Shown: in pieces, positions 21,726 to 32,396 of the stretch
Numbering within the stretch: the stretch's first letter is position 1
How the letters are laid out: every line of letters starts with the position of its first letter
NCBI GenBank assembly: GCA_012932865.1
Contig: SAXG01000069.1
Coordinates: 186,001 to 250,000 of the forward strand
Reading direction: 5' to 3'
DNA length: 64,000 nt
Origin: Amylostereum areolatum
Taxonomy: Eukaryota; Basidiomycota; Agaricomycetes; Russulales; Stereaceae
The notes under the pieces: model-generated
What the model saw: only the letters and a program-made list of their open reading frames with translations
What the model was told of the DNA's origin: nothing
Database searches by the model: none
Position numbers and translations under genes: made by a program

Positions 21726-22342
21726 CCTGGACAGTCAACCCCTACGCCTACCTCGCACCCCTCTCTCCATCTACCTCTGCCGTCTCTACGACGTTAAAAA
21801 CTCCCACCACGGACCTCCCGAATGCACCGGTTTTCCTCCCGTTCAACGGAAAGCCGATCACCCCCCGTGACGACGCACCACTCCCCTACCCTTGGTCCGA
21901 CGCCGTCACCGTCAACTGCCTTGTCCCCGTACAGAACCTCTGCAAGAAAGATCCCTGGACTGCGCACGGCCTCAACTTCCGCATCTTCGAGTGGAGGTGG
22001 CACAAGGATCACGGTACTGTCGTCCTCGCCCTATACGTCCGGATCACTACGTGCATCAACGTAGATCTCGAACACCTTGAATTCACCCTCCACGCCCCCA
22101 CCTACCACACATACCTCATCCAGGACGCCCCTAACCCGATCCTCCAAACCAGTTTCACCTCCGTCTCCCAGTTTAACCGCCGGACCCCCAAATCCACCCC
22201 GCCACCAGTCCTCCGTCCCACCATCAAGGGTAAGACCCTTCGTCGCCGCCACCACGAACATAAGATCCGCCAGGCAGTAAAAGCCGGCTACCTCACCAAG
22301 AAACTCCTCGGCCGTCGCCCCATCGCGGCGGACTTCTTCTAG
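21707..22342 (+). CDS. Element C ORF0
   Basis: Uninterrupted frame to the amber codon TAG at 22340-22342; the frame is open from further upstream in the LTR. The ATG at 21707 lies within the LTR where B and D have ATA, so it appears private to this copy. No other in-frame ATG occurs. Protein: IFEWRWHKDHG near the middle, EFTLHAPTYHTYL, then a very basic C-terminus (GKTLRRRHHEHKIRQAVKAGYLTKKLLGRR) ending IAADFF. Homologous to ORF0 of A, B and D. The frame resumes immediately after TAG and stays open into gag. No known domain; the basic tail is compatible with RNA or DNA binding. Confidence 0.65.
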   Translation: MNCVSDTWTVNPYAYLAPLSPSTSAVSTTLKTPTTDLPNAPVFLPFNGKPITPRDDAPLPYPWSDAVTVNCLVPVQNLCKKDPWTAHGLNFRIFEWRWHKDHGTVVLALYVRITTCINVDLEHLEFTLHAPTYHTYLIQDAPNPILQTSFTSVSQFNRRTPKSTPPPVLRPTIKGKTLRRRHHEHKIRQAVKAGYLTKKLLGRRPIAADFF

Positions 22343-22933
22343 ACCATCATCACGTCCTCCACAGCCCCTCGTCCCCCCACCCCGAACCTTCCCCCAGGCG
22401 TCTTTCGAGACTACTGCCCCGAAGAATACTATATCCTCACCTCGCAGCAGACTAAGGAATCCGTACGTTGGCTACACGACGAACCAAACCGGCAACGTCG
22501 AGACTGGTACTTCGACGACCGCGACGAACAACCCTACGTCGAAGAATCGGATTTTGCCACCGCTGCGGACGTTCTACAGCGCTTCCTGAACCCCCCTCCG
22601 ACCAACTCGCCCCCACCCCGTCGACGTACTGTAATCGAAGTCCCAGAAGGGATCAACCACAACGACACAACTGGGAAGTGGTACGCCTATAGACGGAACA
22701 AGAACGGAACCCCAGGACGATCAGTAGTTGAGTGGCAGCCCACTTCGTTCAGTCCCGTCCAAGATCACTGGTCGTGGCATCATAACCAGCAATTCCTCAC
22801 CCCCGCCGACTTCCTTGTCGCAAAACAAGTTGAGGACGAAGTTGAAGAAGCAGAAGAACGCCGACGAGAAACTCTACGCCGCCTTGATCAAGAACTCGCC
22901 CAATCCCTCACCGTCCCCCTCCCCTTCGACAAG
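22343..22933 (+). other. Element C in-frame linker between ORF0 and gag
   Basis: 197 sense codons, no ATG, in the same frame as both ORF0 and gag. Motifs shared with A and B: FRDYCP, WYFDD, GKWYAYRRN, SVVEWQP, and an acidic/arginine-rich helix (VEDEVEEAEERRRETLRRLDQ) before the gag ATG. It could be the N-terminal extension of a longer Gag or the continuation of ORF0 by read-through of TAG. Confidence 0.55.
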
Positions 22934-23959
22934 ATGTCCGACGCCGAATCCAAACCTGCCGTCTCCAAGCGGGAGATCGGCCCCAAGCCAAAGCCATTCA
23001 AAGGCGATAGACGCGACACCCTCCGGTTCTCCCTCGAGCTCCGCATGTTCCTGCGCGTTAACAAGGATGTTTATGCCACAGATGACGCCAAGATGATGCT
23101 CCTCCTCAGCCTGATGGAGGACGACACGGCGAAAGCCTGGGCCACGCATCGCCGCATGGAACTCTTCGCCGACGAAGACGAGAAGGAAGACGCCGACACC
23201 CTCGACCCCACGCCCCCCACACTCCACTATAGCTCCTACAAAGAGCTCTTCGAGAGGTTTGGCAAAGACTTCATGCCCGTCGATCCGAAGATAGAGGCTC
23301 AGCGTAAGATCAACGAGCTCGCAATGACCACCCGGGACGTCACTGACTTTATCACCGAGTTTGAGATGCTGGCAACCATGTCAGCGTACGACGACGAGGC
23401 GCTAATCCACTTTTTCAAGAAGGGACTTCAGCGTGACCTCGGCAAGCAGGTGGCCCGGTCGTACCCGTTCCCCACCAAGCTTGCGGAGTGGAAGGAGCGC
23501 GCCCGCCGCATCAACCACCAGTGGCTCGAAGAGAACCCGGAGAGGAAGAGCAGTCAGTCCAAGGGGGCTGTCGCGCTCACCTCGAACGGTTCGACCAACG
23601 ACTCCTCGTCGCGCCGAGTCGGCGCCTTCACCAACACCTCGACCTGCCCTGCAAAGCTGACGGACGACGAGCGCGCAAAGATGATGCGCGAAGGCAAGTG
23701 CTTCATGTGTCGACAAGCCGGTCACGTCTCTCGCGACTGCCCCAACCGCGACTCGAGCGCGCGACGGGTGGGCGCAGTAGAGACTGGGTCCAAGGCCCCT
23801 CCCCTGCCGACGAACACGGCTCCGTCCACTGCGAAAGCAGCTCCCGACCCATCCAAAACCATCGCGGCAATCACTCGCCAGCTGAAGGATCTGGACGCGG
23901 AAGGCAAGGAGCAGGCAGTAGCGCTGTTGAAGGACATCCTGGAATCGCAGGATTTTTGA
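22934..23959 (+). CDS. Element C gag (341 aa, intact)
   Basis: The first ATG of the frame, in an acceptable context (acaagATGtc). The N-terminal half is a retrotransposon capsid-type region (KPKPFKGDRRDTLRFSLELRMF; TDFITEFEMLATM; FFKKGLQRDLGKQVARSYPFP). Zinc knuckle CFMCRQAGHVSRDC at residues 256-269 fits CX2CX4HX4C. The C-terminus ends DILESQDF-stop, where TTTTTGA (23953-23959) overlaps the switch to pol in the -1 frame. It would assemble virus-like particles in the cytoplasm and package element RNA. Confidence 0.9.
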   Translation: MSDAESKPAVSKREIGPKPKPFKGDRRDTLRFSLELRMFLRVNKDVYATDDAKMMLLLSLMEDDTAKAWATHRRMELFADEDEKEDADTLDPTPPTLHYSSYKELFERFGKDFMPVDPKIEAQRKINELAMTTRDVTDFITEFEMLATMSAYDDEALIHFFKKGLQRDLGKQVARSYPFPTKLAEWKERARRINHQWLEENPERKSSQSKGAVALTSNGSTNDSSSRRVGAFTNTSTCPAKLTDDERAKMMREGKCFMCRQAGHVSRDCPNRDSSARRVGAVETGSKAPPLPTNTAPSTAKAAPDPSKTIAAITRQLKDLDAEGKEQAVALLKDILESQDF

Positions 23960-26900
23960 AACGCCCCCCAGTCGCGTCGTCTGGTGGAGGCAAAGGACTT
24001 TTGGTATCATCGTCGAATCGTTTCGCTGTATTATCATCCATGCATACCTGTGAGCAATTGTATCCCCCGTGTTTGTATCTGTCTACCGTCACCAAGAACA
24101 GGCAAACACCATCAATCACGCTCAAGGTCAAGCTGATCGGACGAGTTACCAAAAGAGAAATCGACGCAGACGCGCTGCTTGATAGCGGCGCAGAAGGAAT
24201 TATCCTGAACCGAAGCTTCGTTGAACGCAAGAAGCTTACCACAAGAAGACTAGAAAACCCGTTCCCCGTGCGTAATGTGGACGGCACCGAGAACATCATG
24301 GGCTGGGTACGTGACACAACGACCCAGCAGATCCGGATATACTCGCAAGATTCAAAGGCATACCATGAGGAAGAAGCTGAGTTCTTCATCACCGACATCG
24401 GCAATCATGACATGATCCTTGGAACAGACTGGCTCGACGAGCACAATCCCACCATAGACTGGCAACAAGACCGTGTTGACATGCTCCGCTGCCCTCCCTC
24501 ATGCACTCTGTCCAAACCTCCTGTGACAAACCTCGCAACCAAGCCACGGAAACCATCATCGATCCAGTCACAGCGTAAGGTTGAAGCAGGTAAAACCCCG
24601 AGGACACCTCTCGTCGTGGACGATCCCTTCCCAGAGCCGACGTATGTGTCCTGGACCCCAGTCCCCACTTATGTTATTCCTGCACGCAGAGTCAAAGGTG
24701 TTCGCGTCCGCACGGTCCATCACTCCCCTCTACCCGCACGACTCTTCACTGAAGACGACGACGAGCGGCCCATGGTATTCCGAGACTGGAAGATCAATGG
24801 ACTACGCCGCGCCGGAATCCTCCCTGAAACCGATGGTCCTAATCCAGATGCAATACCCATCCGCGCAGGCTTTACAAAAGCGCAGGAGCTTGCAGAGCAT
24901 TCAAAAGAGAACGCACGCCCGCAAACCTTCGAAGACTTAGTTCCCCCTCCGTACCGCGACTTCGCGTCTGTATTTGACAAGAAAACCTCCGAGCGACTTC
25001 CTGACCGACGACCATGGGACCATGCTATCGACATGAAAGACGGCTTTGAACCCAAACCGTGCAAAATCTACCCCCTCTCACCTTCCGAGCAGATCAAACT
25101 TGACACCTTCCTCGACGACCACCTGAAGAAGGGCTATATCCGCCCATCGAAGTCACCTCAGGCGAGTCCATTCTTCTTTGTGAAGAAAAAGGATGGAAAG
25201 CTGCGTCCTGTACAGGACTATCGAGAATTAAACAAGGGCACTGTCAAGAATGAATACCCCTTGCCACTGATCTCTGAAATTGTCGACCGTCTCAAAGGTG
25301 CAAAGATCTTCTCAAAGATGGATGTTCGCTGGGGCTACAACAATGTCCGCATCAAGGAAGGCGACAAGTGGAAGGCTGCGTTCAAGACGAATCACGGTCT
25401 CTTTGAACCTACGGTGATGTTTTTCGGACTTATGAACTCCCCTGCGACGTTTCAGGCAATGATGAATGAACTGTTCAAGGATCTCATCAACTCGGGCAAG
25501 GTCATTATCTACATGGACGACATCTTGGTGTTCACTCGCACCATGGACGAACACCGTGCCATAGTGCGGCAGGTTCTGCAGTGTTTGCAAGACAACGACC
25601 TCTTCCTCAAACCGGAGAAATGCGTCTTTGAGCAAGACTCTGTTGAATACCTCGGACTCATCATCTCGCACGACAAGATCGCTATGGACCCCGTCAAGGT
25701 AGCAGGTATTCAGGACTGACCAACACCACGAACGGTCAAAGATGTGCAATCCTTCCTCGGCTTTGGCAACTTCTACCGACATTTCATCAAGGACTTCTCC
25801 AAGGTGGCACAGCCCCTATTTGATCTGACAAAGAAGGACTGCACATGGGACTGGTCGACGGACTGCCAAACTGCGTTTGATGCACTGAAAGCTGTGTTTA
25901 CTTCCTCCCCCGTCTTGGTCATGCCTGACCCAAAGAAGCCTTCCTCGTTGAAGTCGATGCCTCGGACTTTGCTACTGGAGGTATACTCTCGCAGAAAGGC
26001 GACGACGGTCACTGGCATCCAGTGGCGTATCTGTCCAAGGCCCTATCGGAACCAGAACGGAACTACAACATCTACGACAAGGAGCTGCTTGCGATCATCC
26101 GTGCGCTTGAAGCCTGGCGCCACTACCTCGAAGGCGCCCCCGACACCGTCGAAATCTGGACAGATCACAAGAACCTGGAGCACTTCAAGACGGCACAGAA
26201 GCTGAGCCGCCGACAGGCACGTTGGGCTCTATTCCTCACTCGATTTGACTTCGCGCTCGTTCACAAACCAGGAGTATCCCATCGCCCAGACCCAATGTCC
26301 CGACGACCTGATCACAAGCAGGGCGTTGAGAATGACAACAAGGAACGTATCTTGCTCGACCCCAAGTACTTCCAGATACGTGCAACAAGGCCAGGAGCAG
26401 TAACCTCCCTCGGTGATGTCGAACTCCGAAGACGTATCCGCGACTGCAAAACCAAGGACATCGAGGTCGTTCAAGCCCTGGACGCTATCTTACGAAACGG
26501 ACCACGTACACTCGTCAAGAACCTTCAAGAGTGGAACTACGAAGAAGGCCTGGTCCTGTTTAGGGGAAAGGTATATGTCCCTGCAGATGACGAGTTGCGA
26601 CGCGACATTGTCAAAATGTACCATGAATCGCCCCTGGCTGGACACCCTGGTCGCTTCAAGACTTACAAACTTGTGAGTCGTGAATATTGGTGGCCTGGCA
26701 TGTCTGTCTTCGTCCGCGATTTCGTAGCAGGATGTGCAACCTGCCAGTCGACAAAGACGCAGACCAGCCGACCCCACGTCGACATGATCCCGAACGAAGT
26801 ACCCGATCGACCATTTGGCGTCATCTCCACCGACTTCATCGTCGAACTCCCTGACTGCGAAGGCTATAATGCCGTCAATGTCGTGGTCGATCGCCTCACC

Positions 26901-28046
26901 AAGATGGTGGTTGCCACCCCATGTACAACGAAGATCACCAGCGATGGCACGGCCGACATTCTCTTCGATAAGGTATACCGACACTACGGCTTAGCGGACA
27001 AGATCATCTCGGATCGTGGACCCCAATTTGCTGGGCAGGTAATGCGTACACTCAATGAGAAGCTCGGGATCAAGTCTGCCCTTAGCACAGCGTATCACCC
27101 ACAGACAGACGGCCAGACCGAACGAGAGAACCAGAACCTTGAGCAGTTCCTGCGAGTATTCTGCAACTACCGTCAAGATGACTGGGTGAAGTGGTTGCCC
27201 TTCTTCAAGTTTTCTCACAACTCTCGCACCCATGCAGCTACTGGAAAGGCTCCCTTTGAAGTCCTCTACGGCTTCCTCCCCAAGATGTACCCGTCCGTAA
27301 ACCCGTCCTCAAAGGTCCCTGCAGTTGAAGAACGCCTCCGTCAACTTGAAGAAGTCCGACAAGAGATCAAAGCCAGCCTTGCCCTCGCATCTGACTTAAT
27401 GAAGCACTACAATGGTGACACGATCAGCAAATCGACACTGTTCGCCGTTGGAGACAAGGTCTGGCTCGAAGGCAAAAACCTGAAGACGACGAGGCCGAAA
27501 GCTAAGCTTGCTGCCAAACGATTTGGACCCTTCGAGATCGTTGACGTCATTAGCCCAGTGAACTACCGCCTGAAGCTGCCGAAGACGTGGAGAATCCACC
27601 CAGTCCTCCATGCTTCGCTGCTCACCGCGTACAAGGAGACAACGGCACATGGTCCAAACTATGAACAACCGCCGCCTGACCTCGTTGATGACGAAGAAGA
27701 ATATGACGTTGAAGACATCATCGACTCGAAGCCGACCCGCAACAAGAAAGGCATACAATACCTCGTCAAGTGGGCAGGCTACCCTGACTCCGAGAATACC
27801 TGGCTCCCTCGCTCCTCGCTCTCAAAGGTCACCGACATGATCGACGCCTTCCACAAACGCCATCCAAACGCGCCCCGCCCTGTGCGTTCCCTCGGCATCT
27901 CCTTTGACGATTTTCTCGCATCTACCCTTGCAGATGACATCGCGCTCCAGGCGAAAGCGCGTCTTAAAGGGGGGGTAATGTCACGGATCGCTCCATTTCT
28001 CTCTTCGTTTGCAGACCTCGTACACGCGACGTGTCACGGCACATGA
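23957..28046 (+). pseudogene. Element C pol, broken by one stop and one deletion
   Basis: Domains in order: aspartic protease with LLDSGAEG (about 24175), reverse transcriptase (FSKMDVRWGYNNVR; YMDD at 25510-25521), RNase H ([13 protein letters not shown] at about 26153), integrase zinc region and DDE (HESPLAGHPGRFKTYKL; STDFIVELP; SDRGPQFAG; DGQTEREN) and a chromodomain (IIDSKPTRNKKGIQYLVKWAGYP, about 27717-27785). TGA at 25717-25719 replaces the Trp codon found in B, and 1 nt is missing near 25940. Both lesions are also in D. The frame runs through the polypurine tract into the 3' LTR and stops at 28044-28046. Confidence 0.92.
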
Positions 28047-28333
28047 CTTTCCCTTGCATCACTGCTCCGGACCTTCGTCCTCCGCCCCATGACTCCTTTC
28101 CTATTGTTCCCCCCGCTCGCACCACTATCGCATCGCATCGCACCATCGTTCCCACTTGTATATAAGGACAGTGTTTCTCTTCCCTTTTCCCTAGACTGTC
28201 CATCTCGTCATACGGTACTGTAGCGCACGTTGCACTACCCTAGACCCTGGCACTCTCGAATCTATTTTCTTCTCGCTCCTCCCATTGTCGCGACTTAGGC
28301 GGTTCATCGGTCTCATAAACTGCGTTTCTGACA
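27979..28333 (+). repeat. Element C 3' LTR with a 65-bp deletion (355 bp)
   Basis: Compared with the other LTRs of the family, 65 bp are missing after 28059, between two copies of CATCAC. The rest matches the D LTR better than the C 5' LTR at several sites. Confidence 0.93.
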
Positions 28334-28480
28334 GTAGGCACATCGGACGGCAACGCTACAGTCTCATCCGGCTCGACCTCCTCAGCTCCGGACAGCGCAG
28401 CGGCAGATTTGTTGCAGAAGTTGATGAGCCAGCAAGCGGAGCTGGCGAAGCAGATGGAGGCGCTTAAGGTGTCTTTTTAG
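28334..28480 (+). pseudogene. Element E gag, C-terminal remnant
   Basis: About 48 codons (LLQKLMSQQAELAKQMEALK, then VSF-stop) remain, a helical Gln/Lys/Glu-rich tail. TTTTT at 28474-28478 overlaps the stop TAG (28478-28480), and pol continues in the -1 frame. The capsid and any zinc knuckle are gone. Confidence 0.7.
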
Positions 28481-31400
28481 AACGGACCCGTGCTAAAGCA
28501 GCTGCAGCCGGGTCAAGTGGTAAGCGCGGTATGGACTCCACGGTTTCTCCTACTGACTCTTGTAAAACTACACATGTTTCTTTTTCCTCTACACCAATTT
28601 GTATGAATACGGACTATGATACGAAAACAGAAAACACAAAAAAATCATCTACGCCTACGTCTTCCTATTCCTCTTCTTCTTCTATGTCATCATCAGTTCC
28701 TACGGCTACGACTTATTTATCTGAATATGAAAGCATTTCTTCTTGTACTATACCAGAAGTCCTCAAAGGAGGCAATCATTTACGTATTTATGTTTTGTTA
28801 AAAGGGAGAAACCGTACCGCGCGAGTGGCTGCCATGGTGGATTCAGGGGTGACGGGGTTATTTATTAGTAAGCACTCCGTGGAGAAGCACAGGGTGAACG
28901 CGCGGCCTCTGGCTCGCGGCATTCCCTTGTTCAATATCGATGGCACAAAGAACCAGGCTGGGAGCATTACACCTTATGCCTAGCTGGAACTGTGCATCGG
29001 GGATAGACGAGAACGGGCCGAGTTTCTGGTAACAGATCTTGGACCTGAGGACGTAATCCTTGGACTTCCATGGCTTCGTAGGACGAACCCGGACATCAAT
29101 TGGGCCAACGGTGAAGTACGGCTGGACGGAAAAACTTCGGAAGGAGAACCCTCCCCGCCGGAAGAACCCTACTCCCGTATTAATGCCAATCGAAAGGAAA
29201 GGCGCTACCTCTTTAAGCAGAGGGTCCTAGACAACACCACCGATGAAGTCTGGTGCGCAGCGGGATATACGTACTCCCAGCATATCGCGGAGGAAGCAGG
29301 GCGAGATAAGTGCCAGCGCACTTTCGAAGAGATTGTCCCAGAACAATATCGGGACTTCTCAAAGGTCTTCTCGGAGGAAGAATCAGAACAACTTCCTGAG
29401 CACTGGCCATACGACCATGGGATCGATCTGAAAGATGACGCACCCGAGACCCTCCGATCAAAGGCATATTCCATGTCGGTCAACGAGTAGGCAGAGCTGG
29501 ATAAGTTCATTGAAGACAATCTTCGAAAGGGGTACATCACCCCCTCGAAATCCCCAATATCCTCACCGGTATTCTTCATCAAGAAGAAAGATGGAAAGCT
29601 GTGGTTGGTCCAGGACTACCGTAAGCTGAACGACATCACCGTAAAGAACCGGTATCCACTCCCGCTCGCGTCCGATATCGTGAACCGGCTACGCGGGGCA
29701 AAATATTTCACGAAGTTTGACGTTCAATGGGGCTACAACAACGTCCGTATTAAGACGGGTGATGAGTGGAAAGCCGCCTTCTCTACGAATCGGGGGTTGT
29801 TTGAGCCGAGCGTAATGTTCTTTGGCCTTACCAACTCGCCGGCGGCTTTCCAGGCCCTAATGAACTTGGTCTTCTCGGATCTAATCGCAAAGGGGCTCGT
29901 CACGGTATACCTAGACGACATCCTCATCTTTACGAAAACGCTAGAAGAACACCGCAAGGTCATACGTGAAGTCCTGAAACGGGTATAGGACAACAACCTC
30001 TACCTACGCCCTGAGAAATGTGAATTCGAGAAAACCGAGATCGAATACCTCGGACTAGTGATACAAGAAGGAGAAGTGAGCATGGACCCTGCCAAGGTCC
30101 GCGCGGTGAAGGAATGGCCCACCCCGCGCAACCTACGTGAAGTTCGCGTGTTCATCGGGTTCGCCAACTTCTATCGATGGTTCATCAAGGACTTTGCTAA
30201 GCACGCGAGGCCCTTGCATGACCTCACTAAGAAGGACACCCCCTGGAAGTGGGATACGGAGCAGCAGGACGCCTTCAACTGACTTAAAGAAGCCTTTGTG
30301 TTGGAACCTATCCTAATCATGTGGGAACCGGACTGCCCGACACGGGTGGAATCAGATGCGTCCGGATATGCTACCAGCGGGATACTCTCACAAAAGCTCG
30401 AGTCAGATGGCCTTTGGCACCTGGTCGTGTTCTGGTCCGAATCGATGTTGGAAACCGAACACAACTACGAAATCTATGACCGGGAGATGCTTGGAGTCAT
30501 ACGTGCCCTCAAAGACTGGCGGCACTTCCTGGAAGGACTGCCTCAGCCTTTTGAAATCGTAACCGACCATCGTAATCTAGAGTACTGGAAAACCGCGCGA
30601 GATCTTAATCGAAGACAGGCGCGCTGGTCGATCTGGCTCAGTCGGTTCGATTTCAAAATGACTCATAAGGCCGGAAGCTCAATGCAGGCAGACCCGCTCT
30701 CAAGGCTTAACACGCATGCAGTCTCAGATTCCGAGGACAACCACGGCGTGACAATGCTGAAGCCTGAGCACTTCGCAGGCATTGCTGCCACCCACTTCCG
30801 CCCGAATGACCTCGCAGAGCGCATACGTAAGGGGAGTGAGCGAGAGGCTGAAGTAGTCCATGGCTTGGACATGCTTCGAAAGAAAGGCCCTCGTAAGCTG
30901 ACCAATGGTGCCCTGGAATGGGAGGAGGACGATGGGCTCGTGTACTATAAAGGGAAGCTGTACATCCCTGCCAATAAGGACCTTCGGACCGAGATCCTCA
31001 GATCCTGTCACGATGCGGTCACGGCAGGGCACCCTGGAAAACACGGGACCCTCAAGCTGGTCAGCCACCATTACTGGTGGCCGGGCATGGCGACATTCGT
31101 CACGAAGTACGTGGCGGGGTGCGATACATGTCAACGCTACAAACCGGCGCAGCATCCACAAAGTCAGCTGCAGCTGCATGAAGTCCTTGAAGGCGTGTGG
31201 CAGACAGTCGGGGTGGATCTCATCACCCAGCTGCCCCCTTCTAATGGCTATGACGTGATCGCCACCTATGTGGACCATTACACTAAGCAGGTTCACACTA
31301 TCCCCACGACTTCGGATGTTACTGCTGATGGTGTCGCGGACTTACACTATAAGGAGATATTCCGGCTCCACGGACTACCTAAGAAGTTCGTCTCGGACCG

Positions 31401-32253
31401 GGGTCCTCAGTTCGCGGCCCGCATGATGCGTGCCCTTTACGAACGGTTAGGCATAGACGCCGGTCTTACGACCGCCTACCACCCTGCGGCCAATAGACAG
31501 ACAGAGCGCATGAACAAGGAAGTCGAACAGCAACTGCACATGTTCTGTAACCAAAGGCAGGATGACTGGGCAGATTTCCTGCCCACCGCCGAGTTCGTTA
31601 TCAATTCACACCTTAATGCGGCAACGGGACACACACCCTTTGAATTGATCTATGGATACACCCCGGACTTTACAGTTTCGGTCGGCGGAGGAACGCGCAT
31701 GCCAAACCTAGACCAGCACCTCCGCAAGCTGCGCGAAGCACGCGAAGACGCCAAAGCTGCCATGCAACTCGATAAGGAGAATATGAAAAACTCCCGAGCT
31801 CCGGGACGGACTCACCCTCACGAATTCAAAGGAGGGGATAAGGTCATGCTTGCATCGAAGAATATCTCGATCCACCAAGCGAGCCGTAAGCTAGGCCCGC
31901 GCCAACCCGGTCCTTACGAAGTGATCGAGCGGGTTGGTGATCTTGATTATCGACTCAAGCTTCCCCCACAGCTCAAAGTCCACAACATCTTTCACGTGGA
32001 CAAGCTCTCGCCGTGGAAGGGCAATGAGGTTAATGGGCAACTGCCGCCGCCGCCACCTCCGGTCAAAGTTGACGGAGAAGAGGAATACGAGGTAGAGGAG
32101 ATAATTGACAGCCGGATCTTCCGGCATCAACTCCAATACCTGGTACGGTGGAAGGGATACGGCCCGGGCGATAATAGCTGGGAACCGGCAAAAAACGTCA
32201 ACACGGAAGATGCCATCCGGGATTTCTATGCACAGAGTCCCTCGGCCCCGTGA
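28477..32253 (+). pseudogene. Element E pol (protease, RT, RNase H, integrase, chromodomain)
   Basis: In the -1 frame from the gag stop. Protease core MVDSGVTGLF (about 28838), RT with YLDD at about 29908-29919, RNase H (DASGYATSGILSQ, 30355; EIVTDHRNLEYWK, 30556), integrase (HDAVTAGHPGKHGTLKLVSHHYWWP, GVDLITQLP, SDRGPQFAARMM, TERMNKE) and chromodomain (EEIIDSRIFRHQLQYLVRWKGYGP, about 32095-32170). Stops: TAG at 28981, 29488 and 29986 (each where CAG would fit) and TGA at 30280. From 30283 to 32253 the frame is intact. Unlike B/C/D it ends before the LTR, with a 143-bp 3' untranslated stretch and a GGAGGGGGG tract at 32385-32393. Confidence 0.9.
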
Positions 32254-32396
32254 AAACTAAACGCCGTGCTCTTTGCATCACTACCTTGGGGGTTAAGGGA
32301 AAACTTTACCAATGGCAACGGTACTGATTACGAATGGGAGATGGGTTGCCATACGGGCTTAGCCTGTCGAGTCGCCAGGCCTTAGGAGGGGGGTAA

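Larger units (their letters stand above)
21306..28333 (+). mobile_element. Gypsy element C, probable recombinant copy nested in E
   Basis: Full set of ORF0, linker, gag and pol between LTRs of unequal length (420 and 355 bp). The flanking pentamers differ (CAGAT before, GTAGG after), unlike A, B, D and E. The 5' flank is E leader and the 3' flank is the end of E gag, so about a gag's length of E is missing. The internal region is almost identical to element D between about 22150 and 26420 and less similar outside it. Confidence 0.92.

Noticed and set aside
22340..22342. The amber codon as a random nonsense mutation of a single ORF0-Gag gene
   Set aside because: It is present at the same place in A, B, C and D, including a diverged family, so it predates these copies; random decay would not be shared this way.
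22874..23227. Antisense frames opposite the linker and gag start (also 5002-5559)
   Set aside because: Opposite strand of a conserved plus-strand frame; no start context or homology.
23402..24037. Antisense frame of 211 codons over gag/pol (also at 48230-48865 and 5831-6589)
   Set aside because: Shadow of a GC-biased coding strand: it follows the gag/pol codons, breaks where they break and has no independent conservation signal.
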